Part shown: one piece after another, positions 41,925-51,032 of the stretch
Layout of the letters: the number at the start of each line of letters is the position of its first letter
How positions within the stretch are numbered: the first letter of the stretch is position 1
Program-made: the position numbers and the translations under genes
NCBI RefSeq assembly: GCF_022436705.1
Contig: NZ_JAKUHT010000008.1
Coordinates: forward strand, 186,001-250,000
Length of the DNA stretch: 64,000 bases
Direction: 5' to 3'
From: Nocardioides sp. CFH 31398
Lineage (GTDB): Bacteria; Actinomycetota; Actinomycetes; Propionibacteriales; Nocardioidaceae
The notes under the pieces: model-generated
Databases searched by the model: none
Told to the model about the DNA's origin: nothing
What the model saw: only the letters and a program-made list of their open reading frames with translations

Positions 41925-43229
41925 TCAGCAGTCGACGGCGGGGGCGGTGCTCGCGGCCATGGCGGCGAAGCCGTCGTCGGTGGGGTGCAGCGAGTCGCCC
42001 GAGTCGTACGACGCCCGCAGGAGGGTCGGGTCCGCGGGGTCGCGGACGGCGCGGTCGGTGTCCACGAACCCGTCCAGCTCCTCGGTGGAGCGGATCCAGG
42101 CGTTGACGGCCTGGCGGTCCGCCTCGCCGGCCACGGTCGAGTAGCCGAAGCCCATGTAGGGGGTCAGGGTGGCCCCGACCACTCGGACGCCGTCCTGACG
42201 CGCACGGGCGATCAGCCGGCGGTAGCCCTGCACCAGCTCGTCGGCGTCGAGGGCGCCCTCCGTGGCGCCGATGTCGTTGATGCCGGCGAGGAGGACGACG
42301 GTCCGCACCCCGGGCACGGACAGCACGTCGCGGTCGAAGCGCGCCACGACCGGGTCCCCGGTCCGGCCGCCCCCGCTGAGCACGCGGTTGCCGCCGATGC
42401 CGGCGTTCACGACGCCGCAGCGGGTGGGCGGGACGTCGGCGGCGGCCTCGGCCGTCGGCCCCGCGGGCCGGAGCAGGCTCGCGGCGACCTGGTCGGGGTA
42501 GCGCAGGTCGGCGTCGAGGGTGGAGTTCGCGCCCGCGGTGATCGAGTCACCGACGAACACGATCGCGCCTGCGTCGTCGTCGGCCTCGACGTCGATGCCG
42601 GAGAGGAAGTAGCGCGACTCGTCGAGGGTGTCGAAGGCGTCACCGGCGTCGGTGACGTGCTCGCCGTCCGCGACGAACGACGTCGCGAACGCCGACGCCT
42701 GCCACGTGGCCTGCCCGGTCGGGCCGGGCAGGTGGATGCTGACCACGGCCTCGGCCAGGTCGGGCACGCGCATCCGGACCGGGTCCGACGCGACGACCTC
42801 CCCGACCGGGACGACGGTCGAGTCCTGGCCGTCGAACGTCACGGAGCGCAGGTCGACGATGTCCACCCGGGCCCGACCCCGGGTGTCCGAGCGGACCGCG
42901 ACCGTGACCGCCCCGACCTCGAGCGGGCGCTCGCCGTACGCGTTCGACAGGCGCAGGCGCAGCGCGTCACCGCCCAGCGAGAGGCGGGCCACCTGACGGA
43001 TCGTCACGTCGGTGAAGCCCTCGCTGGCCACCTCGTCGGCCTGCCCGCCGCCGTGCAGGGCGGCGCCCCACGAGCCGACCCAGGCGCGGCCGGGGGGCAG
43101 GTCGCCGGCGACCTGCTCCGACGTCTCGCTGGGCGACTGGGCGAGGAGGACGGACGCGATCGCGGTCAGGGTGACCAGGCCGAGCGCACTGAGGACCGCC
43201 ATCGCGCGGCTACGGCGCGCAGGAGCCAT
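41925..43229 (-). CDS. secreted SGNH/GDSL hydrolase
   Basis: Predicted secreted or membrane-anchored esterase of 434 residues. A hydrophobic segment near residues 10-31 (AVLSALGLVTLTAIASVLLA) acts as signal or anchor. A beta-rich domain at about 45-200 resembles the carbohydrate-binding front half of family members. The SGNH blocks follow: VFVGDSITAG with the Ser, GIGGNRV with the Gly, LLAGINDIG with the Asn, and DSLHPTDDGF with the Asp-x-x-His pair. Possible substrates are acetylated sugars or lipids. ATG 43229 has GGGAGG upstream. Confidence 0.9.
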   Translation of the reverse strand: MAPARRSRAMAVLSALGLVTLTAIASVLLAQSPSETSEQVAGDLPPGRAWVGSWGAALHGGGQADEVASEGFTDVTIRQVARLSLGGDALRLRLSNAYGERPLEVGAVTVAVRSDTRGRARVDIVDLRSVTFDGQDSTVVPVGEVVASDPVRMRVPDLAEAVVSIHLPGPTGQATWQASAFATSFVADGEHVTDAGDAFDTLDESRYFLSGIDVEADDDAGAIVFVGDSITAGANSTLDADLRYPDQVAASLLRPAGPTAEAAADVPPTRCGVVNAGIGGNRVLSGGGRTGDPVVARFDRDVLSVPGVRTVVLLAGINDIGATEGALDADELVQGYRRLIARARQDGVRVVGATLTPYMGFGYSTVAGEADRQAVNAWIRSTEELDGFVDTDRAVRDPADPTLLRASYDSGDSLHPTDDGFAAMAASTAPAVDC

Positions 43230-43326
43230 CCGAGCCTCCCGCAGTGAGGTCCGGCCGTGCCGCGCGCGCCTCCCCACGCATCGCGACGACACAACAGGAC
43301 GTGGACCTCCAGTGTGGCAGCGGGGA

Positions 43327-43746
43327 CTAGTCCGAGGGGAGGAATCGGTGAATCTCCACCACCGCCCGGACGACCTCCCCCACGCCGACCTCGACCTCGT
43401 CGGAGGAGCCGTCGGCGGGGTGGACGGCGCGCACCGCGAAGCGGGCCCGGCGGCCCTGCGGGTCGTCGTCCGGGGAGCGTCGCGCGGTCACCTCGACGAC
43501 CGCCCCGACAGGGCTCGGAGCACGGTGGTCCAGCTGCACCCGCGTGCCGACGGAGGTCGTGCCCGCCGCCAGCGTGGGCTCGAGCGCGGCGCAGGTGGCG
43601 GCCTCCATCCACGCCAGCAGCCGGGGGGTGCCCAGCACCGGCAACGAGCCGGAGCCGACCGCCTCCGCGGTGTCGCCGTCGGCCACCGTGAAGCGCAGCG
43701 TGGCCTGCACGGGGACGGCCGGGGTCGTGTCGTCGTGGTCGGGCAC
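43327..43746 (-). CDS. FlK-like hotdog thioesterase
   Basis: Thioesterase of 139 residues. The hotdog helix begins RLLAWMEAATCAALEPTLA, and the strand TSVGTRVQLDHRAPSPVGA carries the histidine. This Thr/Glu/His arrangement resembles the fluoroacetyl-CoA thioesterase family, whose many members hydrolyse unidentified short acyl-CoAs. GTG 43746 has GGAGG six bases upstream. It is divergent from the following ECF sigma gene by 64 bases. Confidence 0.87.
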   Translation of the reverse strand: MPDHDDTTPAVPVQATLRFTVADGDTAEAVGSGSLPVLGTPRLLAWMEAATCAALEPTLAAGTTSVGTRVQLDHRAPSPVGAVVEVTARRSPDDDPQGRRARFAVRAVHPADGSSDEVEVGVGEVVRAVVEIHRFLPSD

Positions 43747-43777
43747 GCGTCCTCCGCGGGATCGTGGTCGGGGTGGG

Positions 43778-43802
43778 GCAACCTGGGACGATGCCAGACG
43801 TC
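43778..43802 (+). promoter_or_regulatory. candidate ECF-type promoter of the sigma gene
   Basis: GCAAC at 43778-43782 and CGTC at 43799-43802 are 16 bases apart, fitting the AAC/CGTC pattern used by many ECF sigma factors on their own genes. Initiation would fall within a few bases of the GTG at 43811, which lacks a ribosome-binding site. The mRNA would then be leaderless. Confidence 0.4.
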
Positions 43803-43810
43803 CAACGGGT

Positions 43811-44377
43811 GTGACGACAGACGTGACCGATCTCGGGGCCGTGCGGGCATCGACGGCGCGCGCGGTGTCTTCGGACGACGGGGGACCACCGGTGGGGCTG
43901 GACGAGCTGTACGCGACGCACCGCCTGTCCCTGGTCCGGCTGGCCCTGCTGCTGGTGGACGACGTGGCCTCGGCGGAGGACGTCGTCCACGACGCGTTCG
44001 CGCGGATGGTCGCGCGGCGGACCCCGCTGCGCGACCCCCACGCCGCCCTGGCCTACCTCCGCACGTCGGTGGTGAACGGGTCCCGCTCGGCGCTGCGCCG
44101 ACGCCGGACGGCGCGTGCCTACGCGCCCCCGGCCGACGTGGGACCCGCCTCGCCCGAGGACACCGCCGTCCTCGCCGAGGAGCACCGAGCCGTCCTCGAC
44201 GGCCTGGCGCGCCTGGGACGCCGTCAGCGCGAGGTGCTGGTGCTGCGCTACTGGTCCGGCCTGTCCGAGGCCGACATCGCCGCAACGCTGGGCATCAGCC
44301 GCGGCACCGTGAAGTCCACCGCGAGCCGCGCCCTGGGCGCGCTCGAGCGGGTCATGACGCAGGAGGAGCAGGCATGA
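43811..44377 (+). CDS. SigE-family ECF RNA polymerase sigma factor
   Basis: ECF sigma factor of 188 residues in the SigE-family (actinobacterial ECF group 41-type pattern). Region 2 has DELYATHRLSLVRLALLLVDDVASAEDVVHDAFARM. Region 4 has LGRRQREVLVLRYWSGLSEADIAATLGISRGTVKSTASRAL. The start is not certain: GTG 43811 is used, and GTG 43823 is also possible. The stop overlaps the next start (ATGA), and that next gene encodes a membrane protein of the kind that often acts as its anti-sigma partner. Confidence 0.9.
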   Translation: MTTDVTDLGAVRASTARAVSSDDGGPPVGLDELYATHRLSLVRLALLLVDDVASAEDVVHDAFARMVARRTPLRDPHAALAYLRTSVVNGSRSALRRRRTARAYAPPADVGPASPEDTAVLAEEHRAVLDGLARLGRRQREVLVLRYWSGLSEADIAATLGISRGTVKSTASRALGALERVMTQEEQA

Positions 44378-45735
44378 GCAGCGACCTGGAGAAGCGGCTG
44401 GCGGACGCCCTGGAGGCCCGGGCGTCGCAGGTCGGCCCCGAGCACCTGTCGCCCCGCGGCCTGCCCGCGCCGGAGCGGCGCGGACCCGCGCGCCCGGTGT
44501 GGGTCGGGCTCGCGGCCGCGGCCTGCCTGGCCGCGGTCGGGGCCGGGGTCGTGGTGCCGCGCCTGCTCGCCGACCCCGACTCCGCGGCGCCGCCGGCCGT
44601 CTCGCGACCGGACGTGCCCTCCGACGTCGGCCGCGACTGGACGCCGATCGACGGGGTCCGCAGCGAGCTCGACCTCGACGGGGACGGCGAGTCGGACGCG
44701 GTCGAGCTGCGCGGCGAGCCCGACCCCGGCTACGAGGGTCGCACCCGCCTCGACGTCGACCTGAGCGGCGGCGGGACGGCGTACGGCGTGGTCGACCTCG
44801 GCTCGACCCTGACGTCGTACTCCCCGCAGGGGGCGGACCTGGACGGCGACGGCACCGACGAGATGGTGCTGACCCTCGACGTCGCCGAGACCTCGACGAG
44901 GCCACTCGTGCTCGACCTGCGCGACGGGGTCCTCGTCGAGGTCGAGCAGCCGCTCGGGGACCGGACGCCCCTGACGGCAGGTCCGCTGCAGGCCGGCGTC
45001 GACCCCGACAGCGGCCTGGTGGAGCAGCGTGTCACGGACTGGTGGGTCGCCGACGGCACGCTGCGCTCGTCCGTCTCCGAGACCGCCTACCCGGCGCTGG
45101 GGATGAGCTGGTTCGTCCCGGACCCGTACGTCGCGCAGGTGGTCACCTGGCGCCTGGACGGGGACGTGCTCCTGTCCCGGCCGGCCGACGACGTCTGCGT
45201 GAGCCGTCTCGACGACGAGCGACGCCCGTGCGGGCCGGGGGAGCAGGACGGGTTGCCCGACCTCACGCCGGCCGCGGGCGACCTCGTCGCCACGGGCCAG
45301 ACGGCCGATCTCGAGGGCGGCCTGCCCTCCCGGGTCCGGGTCGTCGACGCCGGGGGGCGTGACCGGGTGCTCCTCGGCGCTCCTGGCGAGCCCGGGTCCG
45401 GCTTCGAGAGGACGGGGACCCGGCTGCGGATCTTCACCACCGCGCCGAGCGCGGTCGTGGTCGACGCGGTGACGGCGGCGTACGACTCCGACGCGGACGA
45501 CCGGCCCGACGGTGTGCTCGTGGAGTCGGAGGTCGGCGGGATCTCGGTGCTGGCGGCGCCCGACGACGACCCCGCCTGGCTGACGGCGGGCGGTGAGGTC
45601 TACACGACCTCCGCCGCCTCGGGCCGCGTCGGGCTCGGCCAGTGGGTCCGGGACGGCGACGAGCTCGTCGTCGTCCCGCTCGGCACGGTCTGCCTGCCCG
45701 ACGACGGTGACGTCACCGCCGCCGAGCGCTGCTGA
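44374..45735 (+). CDS. membrane-anchored protein with FG-GAP-like Asp repeats, possible anti-sigma
   Basis: Protein of 453 residues, translationally coupled to the ECF sigma gene. A cytoplasmic N-terminus (1-45) begins SSDLEKRLADALEARASQVG. One membrane helix follows at about 45-68 (GLAAAACLAAVGAGVVVPRL). A long extracytoplasmic part contains calcium-site-like motifs DLDGDGESDAVEL, DLDGDGTDEMVLTLD and YDSDADDRPDGVLV. No ZAS zinc motif is present. The topology and coupling suggest a transmembrane anti-sigma factor of a non-classical type, with an integrin-like outer sensor. That role is inferred, not shown. Confidence 0.78.
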   Translation: MSSDLEKRLADALEARASQVGPEHLSPRGLPAPERRGPARPVWVGLAAAACLAAVGAGVVVPRLLADPDSAAPPAVSRPDVPSDVGRDWTPIDGVRSELDLDGDGESDAVELRGEPDPGYEGRTRLDVDLSGGGTAYGVVDLGSTLTSYSPQGADLDGDGTDEMVLTLDVAETSTRPLVLDLRDGVLVEVEQPLGDRTPLTAGPLQAGVDPDSGLVEQRVTDWWVADGTLRSSVSETAYPALGMSWFVPDPYVAQVVTWRLDGDVLLSRPADDVCVSRLDDERRPCGPGEQDGLPDLTPAAGDLVATGQTADLEGGLPSRVRVVDAGGRDRVLLGAPGEPGSGFERTGTRLRIFTTAPSAVVVDAVTAAYDSDADDRPDGVLVESEVGGISVLAAPDDDPAWLTAGGEVYTTSAASGRVGLGQWVRDGDELVVVPLGTVCLPDDGDVTAAERC

Positions 45736-45759
45736 GGTCGACGGTCACCCGGACGCGGG

Positions 45760-46374
45760 TCAGCCGCCGTAGATCGTCGAGAGCTCCTGGGAGAGGTCGC
45801 CGGGGGCGGTGAGGGTGCCCTCGACGAGACCGTCACCGCTCGCGCGGCCGGGAGCGGTCCGGCTCGGGGAGTCGGTGAGCCGGACGCTGCGGCACCCGAA
45901 GCCGTCCACCGAGACCCCCGTCAGGGAGCCGGCGTCGTCCGCGGTGACGAGCAGCCAGCGTGGGCCGAGCTCCTCGGTGCACATCTGGTCGGGGTCGCTG
46001 GGCTCCAGGCCGGCCAGGCTCTCCTCGATCGCCGCGAGGTCACCCTCCGGCACCTCGACGGGCTCCCCGGCGCGCTGCCACCCGTTGCGGGCGTCGTACT
46101 GGCAGACCCACGCCTGCGAGGCCGACGGGAGCTCCGGCGCCTCGGCGGCCGGGTCGGTGACGCCGAAGCCGTTGCCGCCGTCGTCGGGCAGCTCGGCCGG
46201 GCACAGCTCGTCGGTGGTCGGCGACGCGGTGGTCTCGTCCGACGCCCCGCCGGACGACTCGGAGCCAGCCCCGGGGTCCGAGGCCGAGCCGGAGTCCGAG
46301 GACTCGGTCTGGCCGCAGCCGACGAGGAGACCCAGCAGGGCGAGGCTGGCCAGGGTGCCGGTCGTGGTCTTCAT
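45760..46374 (-). CDS. putative lipoprotein of unknown function
   Basis: Predicted lipoprotein of 204 residues. The signal ends in a lipobox LVGCGQ near residue 20. A Ser/Gly/Asp/Thr-rich linker follows (about 21-55). The folded part starts DELCPAELPDDGGNGFGV and has several Cys (AWVCQYD, DQMCTEEL, GFGCRSV) that could form disulfides. I do not recognise a family with confidence; a DUF3558-like fold is possible. ATG 46374 gives the proper signal peptide. Confidence 0.8.
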   Translation of the reverse strand: MKTTTGTLASLALLGLLVGCGQTESSDSGSASDPGAGSESSGGASDETTASPTTDELCPAELPDDGGNGFGVTDPAAEAPELPSASQAWVCQYDARNGWQRAGEPVEVPEGDLAAIEESLAGLEPSDPDQMCTEELGPRWLLVTADDAGSLTGVSVDGFGCRSVRLTDSPSRTAPGRASGDGLVEGTLTAPGDLSQELSTIYGG

Positions 46375-46426
46375 GCTCCTGTGACGGACGGGACGCGTGA
46401 GTGGTTCCCGCGCGCTGCGACCCACC

Positions 46427-48106
46427 TCAGATCCCGAAGGTGGAGCGGGGGTACGCCGCCTCCACGTCGGTGATGACGTTGACCAGGTAGGGCACGTTCG
46501 CCGCGAAGGCGCGGTCGAGCGCGGGACCGATCTGCTTCGGGTCCGTGACCTCCTCGCCGGCGCCGCCGAGCGCCTCGACGATCCGGTGGTACGGCGTCCG
46601 CTGCGCCAGGTCGGCGACGACGTCGTAGCCGTAGAGCATCTGCATGGGGCCCTTCTCCAGCGCCCACGCCGAGTTGTTGCCCATGACCATCACGACGGGC
46701 AGGCCGTGGCGGACCAGCGTGTCGACGTCCATCAGCGAGAACCCGGCCGCCCCGTCGCCGAGCAGCAGCACCACCTGCGCCGACGGCCTCGCGATCCGGG
46801 CGGCGATGGCCGCGCCGAGCCCGGCTCCGAGGCAGCCGTAGGGGCCGGGGTCGAGCCAGCCGCCGGGACGCTTCGGCTCGACGTACTTGCCGGCGAACGA
46901 CACGAAGTCGCCGCCGTCGCCGATGACGACGGAGTCCTCCGCGAGGCGCGGGACGAGCTCACCGTAGATCCGGGCGGGGTGGATCGGGTCCGCCTCGGCC
47001 GTGAGCAGCTCGCGGTCACGCTCGACGGCCGCGGACACCGCGTCCTGCAGGTCGGAGACCCACGCCGACCAGTCCGGCTTGCGCGGGGCCCGCTCGACGG
47101 CCGTCTGCACGCCCTCGAGGACGGCGGTCAGGTCGCCGCTCGCCGAGCCGGCGAGCTCGGCGTGGCCGGCCACCTGGCCGGGGCTGTCGGCGAGGTGGAC
47201 GACGCGGGCCGGGGTCGCGCCGTCCTTGCCGCCGAAGACGCCGTAGCCGAGGCGGAAGTCCAGCGGGGTGCCGACGACGACCACGAGGTCGGCGCCGCCG
47301 AGGGCCTTGCTGCGCGCCTTCGTCACCAGCAGCGGGTGGCCGCCGGGGACGATCCCGCGGCCCATGCCGTTCGTGATCGCGGGCACGCCGAGACCCTCGA
47401 CGAGCCGCAGCGCGGCCTCCTCGGCCCCGTCCGCCCAGACGTCGGTGCCGAGGATCAGCACCGGGCGGGAGGCCTCGGCGAGGAGCGTCCCGACGTGGGC
47501 GACCGCCTCGGCGTCCGGCTCCAGCGGCGCCCGGCCGGGACCGACCGGGGCGGGGCCCTCGGCGCTGTTGAAGAACTCGTCCATCGGGACGTCGACGAAC
47601 ACCGGTCCGCGGTGCGAGCCGCCGGCGGCGGTGAAGGCCTCGTCGAAGCCGCCGAGCACGGTGTCGGCGGTCGGCAGCGTGCGGGCCAGCTTCGAGACCG
47701 ACTCGAGGATCGGGGGCTGGTCGAGCTCCTGGAGGCTCCCCGAGCCCCAGCGGTTCTGCGGCGCGCGACCGCCGACGACGACCATGGGCGAGCCCGCGAA
47801 GCTCGCCTGCGCGATCGCGCTGACCCCGTTGGTGACCCCCGGGCCGGCGGTGAGGACGGCGAGGCCCGGCGTGCGGGTGAGCTTGCCGGTGGCCTCGGCG
47901 GCGAACGCCGCGGTCTGCTCGTGGCGCACGTCCAGCAGCCGCATCGGCGGGTCGGCCTTGACCGCGCCGTCGTACATCGGGAACACGTGCGCGCCCGACA
48001 GGGTGAACTGCGTGGTCACGCCGTGGGCGCGGGCGACGGCGACGGCGAGCTCGCCCGCGTGGCCCTGGATCTTCTCCTGGGGCTGTCCATCATCGGGAGG
48101 GGTCAT
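46427..48106 (-). CDS. ThDP-dependent enzyme, acetolactate synthase-like
   Basis: Thiamine diphosphate enzyme of 559 residues with the three-domain layout of acetolactate synthase. The catalytic Glu is in DVRHEQTAAFAAEATGKL near residue 67. The TAGPGVTNGVSAIAQA loop follows. The ThDP-Mg motif runs from LLLGDGAAGFSLMD to MVMGNNSAW near residues 435-470. No small regulatory subunit or ilv gene is near, so it is probably a catabolic or specialised carboligase or decarboxylase rather than IlvB. Its divergence from IlvB includes a short C-terminus. ATG 48106 is used; GTG 48115 is possible. Neither has a clear ribosome site. Confidence 0.85.
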   Translation of the reverse strand: MTPPDDGQPQEKIQGHAGELAVAVARAHGVTTQFTLSGAHVFPMYDGAVKADPPMRLLDVRHEQTAAFAAEATGKLTRTPGLAVLTAGPGVTNGVSAIAQASFAGSPMVVVGGRAPQNRWGSGSLQELDQPPILESVSKLARTLPTADTVLGGFDEAFTAAGGSHRGPVFVDVPMDEFFNSAEGPAPVGPGRAPLEPDAEAVAHVGTLLAEASRPVLILGTDVWADGAEEAALRLVEGLGVPAITNGMGRGIVPGGHPLLVTKARSKALGGADLVVVVGTPLDFRLGYGVFGGKDGATPARVVHLADSPGQVAGHAELAGSASGDLTAVLEGVQTAVERAPRKPDWSAWVSDLQDAVSAAVERDRELLTAEADPIHPARIYGELVPRLAEDSVVIGDGGDFVSFAGKYVEPKRPGGWLDPGPYGCLGAGLGAAIAARIARPSAQVVLLLGDGAAGFSLMDVDTLVRHGLPVVMVMGNNSAWALEKGPMQMLYGYDVVADLAQRTPYHRIVEALGGAGEEVTDPKQIGPALDRAFAANVPYLVNVITDVEAAYPRSTFGI

Positions 48107-48151
48107 GGCGGGCACGCTACCGGCCGGTAGCCGGCGGCGCCCGGGCCTGCT

Positions 48152-48988
48152 TCAGCGACGCGCGGCGAGGGTGTCCGGGTTCGACGCGCGCAGGGCGTCG
48201 ACGAGGACGAGCACCAGGTCGTGGCGGTCCGACGGCGGGTGCGGCGACAGCAGGACCTGCAGGTGCAGGGCGCGCAGGAACGCCTCGGCGTCGTAGCCGC
48301 GGTGCGCGTCGGCGCCGTACGAGGCGACGGCGACGGAGGCGACGCGCCGGATCCACGGCTCGAGGACGCCGAGGGGCACCAGGTTGCGGCGCAGCACCGC
48401 CATCGTCGCCTGTGCCATGCGGTCGGGCTCCCCGGCGAGGAGCAGCCCCGACGCGGGGGCGGTCAGCCGGTCGGCGAGGACGTCGAGCAGCACGGTGAGC
48501 TCCGGCGTGCCGAGGTGCGACGACCCGGCCAGCACCCCGATCGCGTCGGCGCCGTGGGCGATCGCGTGCGCCCAGCCCTGCTGGGGGACGTAGCCGCGGA
48601 CGTCGACCTCGCGCAGGAACCAGTCGGCGAGGCGGTCGCCCCACTCCAGGACCTTGTCGCCCGGGACGAGGCGGTGGGTGTTGTCCCGCGCGACGCACCC
48701 GGCCAGCGCGAGCGCGGAGAAGCTGCGGCGGAACACCGTGTCGGTGCCGGCCTCGCCCAGTCCGACGACCAGCCCGCGGGCCATGCCGTCGCCCAGGCCG
48801 AGCAGCAGGTCGTCGTACACGCCGCGGGAGATCCAGGTCGCCAGCGCCGGGTACGCCGTGGCGTCGCGCTCCTCCGGGTCGGGGGAGCCGAGCATCGTGG
48901 TGAGCTCCGCGGTCAGCTCGCCCAGGTCTCGGTCGGTGGGCACGCGCAGGCCTCCGTCGACGACCTGCTGCCAGTAGCCCGAGACCAT
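48152..48988 (-). CDS. DUF2785 protein
   Basis: All-helical protein of 278 residues. Family marks include DPEERDATAYPALATWISRGVYDD, RSFSALALAGCVARDN and GYVPQQGWAHAIAHGADAIGVLA. DUF2785 function is not known to me; the repeating helices suggest a scaffold or binding role. ATG 48988 has AGGATG seven bases upstream; the ATG at 48997 lies directly against that site and is less likely. It is divergent from pdtaS, with 47 bases between starts. Confidence 0.87.
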   Translation of the reverse strand: MVSGYWQQVVDGGLRVPTDRDLGELTAELTTMLGSPDPEERDATAYPALATWISRGVYDDLLLGLGDGMARGLVVGLGEAGTDTVFRRSFSALALAGCVARDNTHRLVPGDKVLEWGDRLADWFLREVDVRGYVPQQGWAHAIAHGADAIGVLAGSSHLGTPELTVLLDVLADRLTAPASGLLLAGEPDRMAQATMAVLRRNLVPLGVLEPWIRRVASVAVASYGADAHRGYDAEAFLRALHLQVLLSPHPPSDRHDLVLVLVDALRASNPDTLAARR

Positions 48989-49035
48989 GCCGGGCATCCT
49001 GCCAAAGCGTCCGGCCGTCGGCCTAGGGTGGGCCG

Positions 49036-50505
49036 GTGCCCGTCCTGACCGACCTGGTGCGCCTGCACACGGACCTCGACGGCGCCGCCCTGGACCGTCT
49101 CCACCGCCTGCTGGCGGACTGGCAGCTCCTCGCCGACCTGTCCTTCGCCGACCTCGTGCTGTGGCTGCCCGACCGCACCCGCGCGGGCTTCTGGGCGGGC
49201 GGCCAGATGCGCCCCACGACGGGTCCGACGGCGTACGTGGAGGACGTCGTCGGGACGTTCGCGCCGTCCGGCGGGCACCGCATGCTCGACGCGGCGTACG
49301 CCGAGGGTCGGCTGGTGCGCGACGCGGACCCGGAGTGGCGCGCCGAGGTCCCGGTGCGGGTCGAGGCCATCCCGGTCCGCGACGCCGACCGTGTCATCGG
49401 CGTCGTCACGCGCGACACGAACCTGCTCGGCGTGCGCACGCCCAGCCGGCTGGAGCTGGCCTACCTCCGGACGGCGGGCGACCTGACGCAGATGATCGCC
49501 TCGGGCCAGTTCCCGGCGCCCGGGGACCGCAGCGACCGCGCCGACTCCCCGCGCGTCGGGGACGGCTTCCTGCGCGTCGACGCGCAGGGCCGGGTGGAGT
49601 ACGCCAGCCCGAACGCCCTCTCCGTCTACCGCCGGCTCGGGCTCTCCGGCGACCTCACCGGGTTGTCGCTGGCCGAGGTGACCCGCGAGCTGGTGCCCGC
49701 GCGGCGCCGTCCCGACGAGGAGATCCTGTCGGCCGTGCTCGCCGGGCGGGCCGACTCCGACACCGAGATCGGCACGGAGGCGGTCTCGCTGATCGTGCGC
49801 TCCGTGAGCCTGCGGCCGCAGGGCGAGCACATCGGGGCCCTCGTGCTGGTGCGCGACGTGACCGAGCTGCGGCGCCGCGACCGTGAGCTGGTGAGCAAGG
49901 ACGCCACCATCCGCGAGATCCACCACCGCGTGAAGAACAACCTGCAGACCGTCGCCGCGCTGCTGCGGCTGCAGGCCCGGCGCGCCCGGGTGCCCGAGGC
50001 GCGGGAGCCGCTCGAGGAGGCGGTACGTCGTGTCGGCTCCATCGCCATCGTCCACGAGACGCTCAGCCAGGCCGCGACCGAGGACGTCGAGTTCGACGAC
50101 GTCGCCGACCGCCTCGGGCGGATGGTCCTCGACGTCGCGGCGGCGGGGGACCGGGTCGAGGTCCGCCGCGAGGGCAGCTTCGGCACGCTGCCCTCGGAGT
50201 CGGCGACCACGCTGGCCATGGTGCTGACCGAGCTGCTGCAGAACGCGGTGGAGCACGCCTACACCCCGACGGCCGCCGGTCGGGTGGTCGTCGAGGTGCG
50301 GCGCAGGGCGGAGCGGCTCGAGGTCGCGGTGGTCGACGACGGCCGCGGGCTGCCGGACGGGTTCGACCCGGCGACCTCGGGGTCGCTGGGCCTGTCGATC
50401 GTGCGGACGCTCGTCACCACCGAGCTCGCCGGCACGCTGGCCGTCGGCCCGGGGCGCGGCGGACGCGGCACCCGTGTGGGCTTCGCGGTCCCCGCGGAGG
50501 CGTAG
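49036..50505 (+). CDS. pdtaS: PdtaS-like cytoplasmic sensor histidine kinase
   Basis: Soluble kinase of 489 residues. A GAF-like domain (about 20-165) is followed by a PAS domain (about 175-285, DGFLRVDAQGRVEYASPNALSVY). The HisKA_2 box is REIHHRVKNNLQTVAALLRLQ in two parts, with His near residue 297. The HWE/Hpk-type ATPase has LTELLQNAVEHA and VVDDGRGLPDGF. This is the layout of mycobacterial PdtaS, which phosphorylates the RNA-binding ANTAR regulator PdtaR. Its neighbour whiB1 is also the neighbour in M. tuberculosis. PdtaR is not in the window. No membrane helix is present. Confidence 0.93.
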   Translation: MPVLTDLVRLHTDLDGAALDRLHRLLADWQLLADLSFADLVLWLPDRTRAGFWAGGQMRPTTGPTAYVEDVVGTFAPSGGHRMLDAAYAEGRLVRDADPEWRAEVPVRVEAIPVRDADRVIGVVTRDTNLLGVRTPSRLELAYLRTAGDLTQMIASGQFPAPGDRSDRADSPRVGDGFLRVDAQGRVEYASPNALSVYRRLGLSGDLTGLSLAEVTRELVPARRRPDEEILSAVLAGRADSDTEIGTEAVSLIVRSVSLRPQGEHIGALVLVRDVTELRRRDRELVSKDATIREIHHRVKNNLQTVAALLRLQARRARVPEAREPLEEAVRRVGSIAIVHETLSQAATEDVEFDDVADRLGRMVLDVAAAGDRVEVRREGSFGTLPSESATTLAMVLTELLQNAVEHAYTPTAAGRVVVEVRRRAERLEVAVVDDGRGLPDGFDPATSGSLGLSIVRTLVTTELAGTLAVGPGRGGRGTRVGFAVPAEA

Positions 50506-50538
50506 GCGAAGTCGTGGCCGGAGTCCTGGCGCGCCGGG

Positions 50539-50790
50539 TCAGGCCGTGCGGATGCGGGCCCGGGCGTTGCGGCGCTTCAGGGCGCGACGCTCGTCCTCGG
50601 ACAGGCCGCCCCACACGCCGTGGTCCTGACCGGCCTCGAGGGCCCAGGCCAGGCACTGCTCACGGACCTCGCAGCGACGGCACACCTGCTTGGCCTCCTC
50701 GATCTGGAGGATCGCCGGGCCGGTGTTCCCGATCGGGAAGAACAGCTCGGGGTCCTCGTCGAGGCAGGCAGAACGGTTGCGCCAATCCAT
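50539..50790 (-). CDS. whiB1: WhiB1-like Fe-S transcription factor
   Basis: WhiB protein of 83 residues. Four Cys bind a [4Fe-4S] cluster: one in RSACLDED near residue 9, then CRRCEVREQC at 37, 40 and 46. The GVWGG turn and basic tail (ERRALKRRNARARIR) complete the domain. Length and the DPELFFPIG segment fit WhiB1, the essential nitric-oxide-sensitive partner of the primary sigma factor. It is convergent with pdtaS, 33 bases apart, as in mycobacteria. Confidence 0.94.
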   Translation of the reverse strand: MDWRNRSACLDEDPELFFPIGNTGPAILQIEEAKQVCRRCEVREQCLAWALEAGQDHGVWGGLSEDERRALKRRNARARIRTA

Positions 50791-51032
50791 GGCTGGGCGG
50801 TCCCACTTTCACGTCGTACGGCAAACAGGCGGTGGCCTGAGAAGTCGGGTCTCTCGACACGGCACTGAGGTCGTTCCCCCATGGCTCACGTGCTCGAGCG
50901 CAGCGACCAGCGTCCCAGCATCTGACAGCGCAGACAACCCTCTCGGGTATTCCGAGTGGGGTCATGTCCGTCACAGATCGCCGGCGTCCGTGTCACGGCG
51001 TACCGGCGTGGGTGGATTCGTAGGGTAGCGGG
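50791..51032 (-). promoter_or_regulatory. long whiB1 upstream region
   Basis: The 242 bases between whiB1 and a divergent membrane protein gene contain no gene. The only motif I can point to is a TGTGACGGACATGACC word on the minus strand (50975-50960) with a full left half and a poor right half of a CRP site. M. tuberculosis whiB1 is known to be controlled by CRP at such a site, so it is worth noting, but the match is weak. Confidence 0.3.

Noticed and set aside
50960..50975. CRP site controlling whiB1
   Set aside because: Only the left half-site matches; retained merely as a weak note within the upstream region.
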